From Candidatus Levybacteria bacterium RIFCSPHIGHO2_01_FULL_36_15b (GTDB taxonomy: Bacteria > Patescibacteria > Microgenomatia > Levybacterales > UBA12049), in the NCBI GenBank assembly GCA_001782045.1, contig MFNK01000006.1, forward strand, positions 1 through 8,721: DNA of 8,721 nucleotides, in the 5' to 3' direction. How positions within the stretch are numbered: the stretch's first letter is position 1; each line of letters starts with the position of its first letter. This document shows positions 5,238-8,721 of this stretch, in pieces. The notes under the pieces were generated by a model. It made no database searches and was not told where the DNA came from. It saw only the letters and a program-made list of their open reading frames with translations. The translations under genes were made by a program, and so were the position numbers.

Positions 5238-7601
5238 ATGCAAAGAGTTGTTCCAATAATTCCGATTAGAGACGGAATAATTTTCCCCTATACAGATTCA
5301 GTTTTGACCTTTGGCAGGCCAAAAAGCCTTGCTGCGCTTGAATATTCTTTTGCGCAAGAGCGAATTGTCGGATTTGTTTTGCAGAAGAATGCAAAACTTA
5401 ACGAACCCTCTTCAACAGATCTTTATACCGTCGGAACATTATCACATATTGAACGGATGATTAAAAGCGAAGGAGAGATTAATGCTCAGGTAAAAGGTTT
5501 GTCAAGAATAAGAATTTTGGAATATTTACAGGATGCTCCGTATTTGATGGCAAGAATAGAAGAAGTTGAAGATACGTTCGAGGACACCCCTGAAATAAAA
5601 GCATTAACAAACCATTTAATAACTGAATTTAGAAAAGCTGTAAATTTGGGTAAATTTGTCGATTTTCTCGTTTTTATGAATGTAATGTCTGACAATAATG
5701 CTTCACAGCTTGCAGATTTAGTTGCTTCCGTTTTAGACCTAAAACCTTCCGAAAAACAGGAAATTTTAGAGGAGGTAAATGTTAAGAGAAGACTGGAAAA
5801 GATAATAGGGATACTTGCTAAAGAAATAAAAGTACTAGAGCTTGAAAAAAAGATTGCCAGTAAAACACAGGAAAGATTTGAAAAAGGCGCAAGAGAAGTA
5901 ATGCTTAGAGAAAGGCTTAAGACTATAGAAAAAGAGCTCGGTGAAAATGAAGAAGACGGCGAGATTAGAGAACTGTACACGAAATTAAAAGAGGCAAAAA
6001 TGCCCGAAGATATTGAGGAAAAGGCAAAAAAAGAAATAAAAAAACTCTCCCAGATGAATCAATTTAATCCGGAGTCTGCATACATAAGGAATTATTTAGA
6101 TTGGCTGCTTTCGCTTCCTTGGTCGCTAGAAAGTAAAAACAATTTGGATATAAAACTCGCAGAAAAAATACTGGACGAAGATCATTATGGACTTGAAAAA
6201 GTAAAAGAAAGAATTACAGAGTATTTGGCGGTTCACAAGCTATCGGGTAAAATGAAGGGGCCAATTTTGTGTTTCGCAGGCCCTCCCGGAGTAGGTAAAA
6301 CTTCAATTGGAAAATCAATAGCAAGAGCTCTTGGACGCGAGTTTGTAAAAGTTTCTTTAGGTGGAATAAGAGATGAGGCTGAAATAAGAGGACACAGAAG
6401 AACCTATGTAGGAGCGCTTCCTGGGCGAATAATTCAGGGAATTAAAGATGCTAAAACAAGAAATCCGGTATTTATGCTGGATGAAATTGATAAAGTTGGA
6501 GCTGATTTTAGAGGCGACCCTTCTTCTGCGCTTCTTGAAGCGCTTGATCCGGAGCAAAATCATGCATTCTCTGACCATTATTTGGAAGTTCCATTCGATT
6601 TGTCGGACGTTATGTTTGTTACTACCGCAAATATTCTAGATACTATCCCACCTGCTTTGCGGGATAGGCTGGAAGTAATTAATTTTGCCGGATACACCCA
6701 AGAAGAAAAGTTTAAAATAGTTAAAGACTTTCTTCTTAAAAAACAGATGGAAGCACATGGTCTAAAACCTGCGGATATAGAGATAACAGATAAGGCAATT
6801 AGATTTGTGACAGAGCATTATACAAGAGAAGCAGGAGTAAGAAGCTTAGAACGTCAAATTGCTGCAATATTTAGGAAAGTGGCTAAACAAGTTGCGGAAG
6901 GAAAAAAGAAAAAAATCATAATAACCGACAAAAATGTTCCAAAGTTTTTGGGACCAATTAAAATAAGCTCGACTCTTATCGAGAAAAAAGATGATATCGG
7001 TATGTCAACAGGATTAGCCTGGACTGAAGCAGGCGGAGACGTACTATTTATTGAAGTTGCATTAATGCCAGGTAAGGGTAATTTAATTCTTACAGGCCAA
7101 CTTGGTGAAGTTATGAAGGAATCGTGCCAGGCTGCTATGAGTTACATTAGAGCAAGAGCTAAAGCGTTGGGTTTGGACGAAAAGTTTTATCAGAAACTTG
7201 ATATTCATGTTCATGTACCAGAAGGTGCTGTTCCTAAAGATGGTCCATCAGCTGGTATTGCTATAACAACAGCAATTACATCAGCGTTGACAAAAATTCC
7301 CGTAAATAGAAAAGTCGGTATGACCGGTGAAGTAACTTTAAGAGGCAGGGCACTGGAAATTGGCGGAGTAAAGGAAAAAGTAATAGCAGCTCACAGAGCA
7401 GGCTTAAAAACTGTAATACTTCCAAAAGATAATAAGAAAGATTTAGAAGATGTTCCAAAGGAAGTAATAAAAGATCTAAGCTTTAAATTCGTTTCCCATA
7501 TGGACGAAGTTTTAGAAGTAGCTTTAACTAGGCATGTACAAAGAGTACAAGAGCATTTTCACCGTCCTATTTTACACGCATCTCCACCGCAGGTCGACTA
7601 G
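5238..7601 (+). CDS. lon: ATP-dependent Lon protease (LonA type)
   Basis: A complete 787-residue LonA, normal in length for the family; it degrades misfolded and regulatory proteins in the cytoplasm as a ring-shaped hexamer. The N-terminal substrate-binding domain (1-190) begins with the usual VVPIIPIRDGIIFP; a coiled-coil helical region follows at 190-275. The AAA+ module has Walker A GPPGVGKT (348-355), Walker B VFMLDEID (411-418), sensor-1 TTAN (462-465), the arginine region PALRDRLE (472-479) and sensor-2 REAGVRSLER (530-539). The protease domain has the Ser-Lys dyad: S671 in PKDGPSAG and K714 in GGVKEK, 43 residues apart as in E. coli Lon (S679/K722). Nothing key is missing. The tail after residue 765 (HVQRVQEHFH onward, His- and Pro-containing) is not typical. 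ATG 5238 follows a CIRCE-controlled promoter, so heat-shock control is likely. No terminator is seen after the gene. Confidence 0.97.
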   Translation: MQRVVPIIPIRDGIIFPYTDSVLTFGRPKSLAALEYSFAQERIVGFVLQKNAKLNEPSSTDLYTVGTLSHIERMIKSEGEINAQVKGLSRIRILEYLQDAPYLMARIEEVEDTFEDTPEIKALTNHLITEFRKAVNLGKFVDFLVFMNVMSDNNASQLADLVASVLDLKPSEKQEILEEVNVKRRLEKIIGILAKEIKVLELEKKIASKTQERFEKGAREVMLRERLKTIEKELGENEEDGEIRELYTKLKEAKMPEDIEEKAKKEIKKLSQMNQFNPESAYIRNYLDWLLSLPWSLESKNNLDIKLAEKILDEDHYGLEKVKERITEYLAVHKLSGKMKGPILCFAGPPGVGKTSIGKSIARALGREFVKVSLGGIRDEAEIRGHRRTYVGALPGRIIQGIKDAKTRNPVFMLDEIDKVGADFRGDPSSALLEALDPEQNHAFSDHYLEVPFDLSDVMFVTTANILDTIPPALRDRLEVINFAGYTQEEKFKIVKDFLLKKQMEAHGLKPADIEITDKAIRFVTEHYTREAGVRSLERQIAAIFRKVAKQVAEGKKKKIIITDKNVPKFLGPIKISSTLIEKKDDIGMSTGLAWTEAGGDVLFIEVALMPGKGNLILTGQLGEVMKESCQAAMSYIRARAKALGLDEKFYQKLDIHVHVPEGAVPKDGPSAGIAITTAITSALTKIPVNRKVGMTGEVTLRGRALEIGGVKEKVIAAHRAGLKTVILPKDNKKDLEDVPKEVIKDLSFKFVSHMDEVLEVALTRHVQRVQEHFHRPILHASPPQVD

Positions 7602-7734
7602 CATTTGTACCGCCAGCGCCTTTTATTTTGAATCGCTCCTAGATCATTTTCAGAGATTAATGGAAGTTTATCAAGGTTTAGAAAAAGATAATGAATTTTA
7701 ATCTTGTCGCAGAACTCAAGAACTACGACGCAGA
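7602..7734. other. Intergenic stretch after lon with no clear terminator
   Basis: No hairpin followed by a T-run is visible. One frame, +1 relative to lon, stays open through the lon end and on to TAA 7699-7701; from about 7621 it reads as a plausible short amphipathic peptide (FYFESLLDHF, then QRLMEVYQGLEKDNEF), with its only ATG at 7660 giving 13 codons. It may be a decayed or frameshifted lon tail, or chance. Only weak pairing (AAGAT/ATCTT around 7690-7705) was seen. Confidence 0.3.
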
Positions 7735-7762
7735 TTGACAATTCAGTATAAAGTGATATTAT
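7735..7762 (+). promoter_or_regulatory. Extended -10 promoter for the orphan 194-aa protein
   Basis: TTGACA (7735-7740), a 16-base spacer, then TATTAT (7757-7762) preceded by TG (7754-7755). Transcription should start near 7769, three or four bases before ATG 7773, again giving a near-leaderless mRNA. No Shine-Dalgarno site is present. Confidence 0.65.
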
Positions 7763-7772
7763 TCGTAATATT

Positions 7773-8357
7773 ATGGCAGGAGAACGACCAACGGCAGGTT
7801 CCGCAGGAGTAGACGCAAAGACTGCACAAAGCCCTGTCCCTCCAGATTTTGAACAAGTGTATGCTGATTTAGAGCATTATTTCTTCCTTCAATTGCTTTC
7901 TCCTACTTACGAGTCAGTTGATTACACATTGGAGGATGGTGCAGAGCAAAGCTTGATTTTCGATATTGCTGATACGGGTATAGATGAACTACTAGATGGG
8001 TCAGAAATCCAGATTCCTATCTCTAAAACCCACGTTCCAGATAGTGGATTTATTGGACTTTCTGATACCGATCAGGGAAGGATAATAAGGTTTGGAGTTA
8101 CTTTTTGGGGTAAGTCAGCCCAGCCAGATGAAAACTTTGGAATCGAACTAAATTTAACTGAAACTGATGGAACTATTGGTATTTTTGAATCAAAAACTAC
8201 TCCTGATGGTACACCTCAAGGGTCAGAAGAAAGATTAAGAACAGAAAGAGCACAGCTAAGCCCAGATCAAATGCAAAAGATAGCACAAATTCTTGAAAAA
8301 TACTCCCCGTCTGGTTCGATAACTCATCGGGCTACAGGACGATTCCGTAGAGCCTAG
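7773..8357 (+). CDS. Soluble protein of unknown function
   Basis: A 194-residue protein I do not recognise. Residues 1-23 are a flexible Ala/Gly/Pro-rich head with no signal peptide. Residues 24-43 are probably a helix (FEQVYADLEHYFFLQLL). Residues 46-140 alternate in a beta-strand pattern (SLIFDIADTG, SEIQIPISKT, RIIRFGVTFWG, FGIELNLTET, TIGIFESK), suggesting a compact beta domain. Residues 151-177 are helical (LSPDQMQKIAQILEKYSP), and the tail is basic (HRATGRFRRA, 185-194). There are no cysteines, metal-site motifs or membrane helices. The protein is acidic apart from its C-terminal tail, which could contact nucleic acid or a partner; that is speculation. It has its own promoter, and the 3' region downstream is highly structured and ends in an intrinsic terminator. 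ATG 7773 is supported by promoter position. Confidence 0.85.
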   Translation: MAGERPTAGSAGVDAKTAQSPVPPDFEQVYADLEHYFFLQLLSPTYESVDYTLEDGAEQSLIFDIADTGIDELLDGSEIQIPISKTHVPDSGFIGLSDTDQGRIIRFGVTFWGKSAQPDENFGIELNLTETDGTIGIFESKTTPDGTPQGSEERLRTERAQLSPDQMQKIAQILEKYSPSGSITHRATGRFRRA

Positions 8358-8379
8358 CAGATTTTAAATTCCGATACTC

Positions 8380-8407
8380 ACGTTAAGAATAAGCCTCTTC
8401 TTGACGT
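8380..8407 (+). other. 10-bp hairpin downstream of the 194-aa gene
   Basis: ACGTTAAGAA (8380-8389) pairs with TTCTTGACGT (8398-8407) over ten base pairs, one of them G-U, around an 8-base loop. It begins 22 bases after the stop codon. No T-run follows directly, so it is not a standard intrinsic terminator. It may protect the 3' end of the upstream mRNA or be the first stem of a structured RNA. Confidence 0.45.
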
Positions 8408-8429
8408 TGTCCCTTAAAAAGTTTATATT
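8401..8429 (+). promoter_or_regulatory. Possible promoter for a short transcript ending at 8504
   Basis: TTGACG (8401-8406), 17 bases, then TATATT (8424-8429), five of six to consensus at both boxes. A start near 8436 would give an RNA of about 70 nt ending at the terminator. The -35 coincides with the 3' arm of the hairpin at 8380-8407, so it may simply be part of that stem. Confidence 0.3.
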
Positions 8430-8435
8430 TTAGCT

Positions 8436-8504
8436 CAGGTGTTTTAGTAGTTATTTGAAGCTAACTACGAATTAGAGGGTAGGATGTCTGCCTTCTAATT
8501 TTTT
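8436..8504 (+). ncRNA. Candidate small structured RNA or structured 3' UTR
   Basis: The segment contains a perfect 7-bp hairpin, GTAGTTA (8447-8453) with TAACTAC (8462-8468) around an 8-base loop, followed after one base by the strong terminator at 8470-8504. A competing pairing, TTAGCT (8430-8435) with AGCTAA (8459-8464), would break the first hairpin. With the possible promoter at 8401-8429 it could be an independent RNA of about 70 nt. Equally, it may be the end of the 3' UTR of the 194-aa gene. It matches no RNA family I recognise. Confidence 0.3.
8470..8504 (+). terminator. Strong intrinsic (Rho-independent) terminator
   Basis: AATTAGAGGGTAG (8470-8482) pairs with CTGCCTTCTAATT (8488-8500) over 13 positions, with two G-U wobbles and a GATGT loop, and is followed by T's to 8504 (8499-8504 all T). 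It is directional: on the minus strand no T-run follows. It ends transcripts from the 194-aa gene or from the possible small RNA. Confidence 0.85.
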
Positions 8505-8526
8505 GAACATATCTAATATATCAAAC

Positions 8527-8612
8527 TATATCATCATTTGGGGCGTTCCTTTTTATACTGTCTCATTTGTCTCATTTGAGCCTCAAAGGAGAGACACCGC
8601 TATGATGATATA
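8527..8612. repeat. 86-base element bounded by perfect 11-bp inverted repeats
   Basis: TATATCATCAT (8527-8537) and ATGATGATATA (8602-8612) are perfect inverted copies. Inside, TGTCTC (8559-8564) can pair with GAGACA (8591-8596), and TTTGA (8575-8579) with TCAAA (8583-8587) around a GCC loop, so the element can fold into a nested, interrupted stem. No target-site duplication is apparent at the ends and no T-run follows, so neither a MITE nor a terminator is clearly supported. It may be a folded RNA or a DNA regulatory element. Confidence 0.5.
8559..8576. repeat. Perfect tandem duplication of a 9-mer
   Basis: TGTCTCATT occurs twice in direct succession (8559-8567 and 8568-8576), inside the 86-base inverted-repeat element. 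Either copy can supply pairing partners for the GGAGAGACA arm at 8588-8596, so the duplication offers two alternative folds. Confidence 0.6.
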
Positions 8613-8614
8613 AT
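8606..8614 (+). promoter_or_regulatory. Consensus extended -10 box (TGATATAAT)
   Basis: TATAAT at 8609-8614 is perfect and preceded by TG (8606-8607). No -35 is recognisable 16-18 bases upstream. It overlaps the right arm of the 11-bp inverted repeat. If active, transcription would start near 8621, eight bases before ATG 8629, a spacing like that of lon. Confidence 0.3.
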
Positions 8615-8690
8615 GGGTCCAGACCGGTATGCTCAGCAAGCACGTGCACCCTCAATGTTCAGATAATTTATTTTCAAACTCAATAAAAAT

Positions 8691-8719
8691 TTGCTCCTAT
8701 AGTCCTTAAGTTGTATAAT
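8691..8719 (+). promoter_or_regulatory. Promoter at the right edge, reading out of the window
   Basis: TTGCTC (8691-8696) and a perfect TATAAT (8714-8719) are separated by 17 bases. By analogy with the other promoters here, a near-leaderless rightward gene is expected to start within about 15 bases beyond the window. Confidence 0.45.
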
Positions 8720-8721
8720 TA

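Larger units (their letters stand above)
8505..8721. other. Right-end intergenic region without a recognised gene
   Basis: No frame here is convincing. Open stretches exist: a TTG-started frame 8503-8613 (36 codons) whose TAA overlaps the ATG of an 18-codon frame at 8613-8666 (MGPDRYAQQARAPSMFR), and a 27-codon frame 8629-8709. AAGGAG (8586-8591) lies ten bases before ATG 8602, but that frame stops after three codons. The clearest signals are a large inverted repeat, a tandem duplication and two -10 elements, listed separately. Confidence 0.5.

Noticed and set aside
5486..5980. 164-codon minus-strand open frame
   Set aside because: Antisense to the Lon N-terminal and coiled-coil region; extreme Ser/Phe bias is the complement of Lys/Glu codons.
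6357..6639. Two short open frames, one on each strand, inside lon
   Set aside because: Overlap the conserved AAA+ core of Lon and have shadow composition; no start signals.
7276..7458. 60-codon minus-strand open frame inside lon
   Set aside because: Leu/Phe-rich antisense shadow of the Lon protease domain, without a promoter or start signal.
8431..8500. tRNA-like stretch (TAGCTCAGGTG resembling a D-arm, TTGAAGC resembling a Phe anticodon loop)
   Set aside because: No D-stem closure, the stem loop is 8 rather than 7 bases, no T-arm GTTCGA-type loop and no acceptor stem; the 3' half is a terminator.
8527..8612. MITE or insertion-sequence ends
   Set aside because: No target-site duplication, no transposase remnant and only 11-bp arms; reported as an inverted-repeat element instead.
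1..8721. CRISPR array, prophage or other defence locus
   Set aside because: No regularly spaced repeats, and no cas, phage structural, integrase or nuclease genes were seen.

Overview
The window looks like a bacterial chromosome segment from an uncultured Candidate Phyla Radiation (Patescibacteria) lineage, most likely Microgenomates-like. The reasons are AT-rich and tightly packed genes, a large secreted Thr/Pro-rich surface protein with a CPR-style beta-domain architecture, several small secreted or anchored proteins of no known family, and strong sigma-70 promoters placed almost on top of start codons. UGA is not used as a sense codon in any gene here, so the code looks standard (unlike Absconditabacteria/Gracilibacteria). 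The phylum assignment is an inference from style, not from a marker gene.

Layout. At the left edge, on the minus strand, is the N-terminal 566 residues of a large surface protein (signal peptide, TP-rich linker, beta domain, DNRLRE/CBM96-like domain, another beta domain); its C-terminus lies outside the window. Divergent from it is a plus-strand pair: a secreted helical protein with two cysteines (1829-2410) and a one-TM protein with an acidic tail (2412-2651). They meet, stop codon against stop codon, a minus-strand operon (5082 to 2652): a soluble PRC-barrel-like/MgtE_N/CBS protein, and overlapping it an Nramp-family transporter with altered metal-site motifs. Divergent from that operon is a complete, catalytically intact LonA protease (5238-7601) whose promoter contains a CIRCE-like HrcA operator. 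Next comes an orphan 194-aa soluble protein with its own promoter (7773-8357). The last 364 bases hold no recognisable gene but have an unusual density of structure: three successive hairpins, the third an intrinsic terminator, then an 86-base element bounded by 11-bp perfect inverted repeats, and a promoter at the right edge pointing out of the window.

How parts work together. The MgtE_N/CBS protein resembles the cytoplasmic Mg2+-sensing part of MgtE without its channel, and is translationally linked to an Nramp transporter that lacks the usual transition-metal ligands. A regulated Mg2+ (or Mn2+) uptake pair is a reasonable hypothesis. Lon appears to be under heat-shock control. Promoter positions suggest that first genes of transcripts are leaderless or nearly so, while the internal genes use Shine-Dalgarno-like sites. 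No CRISPR array, insertion sequence, rRNA or tRNA was recognised.
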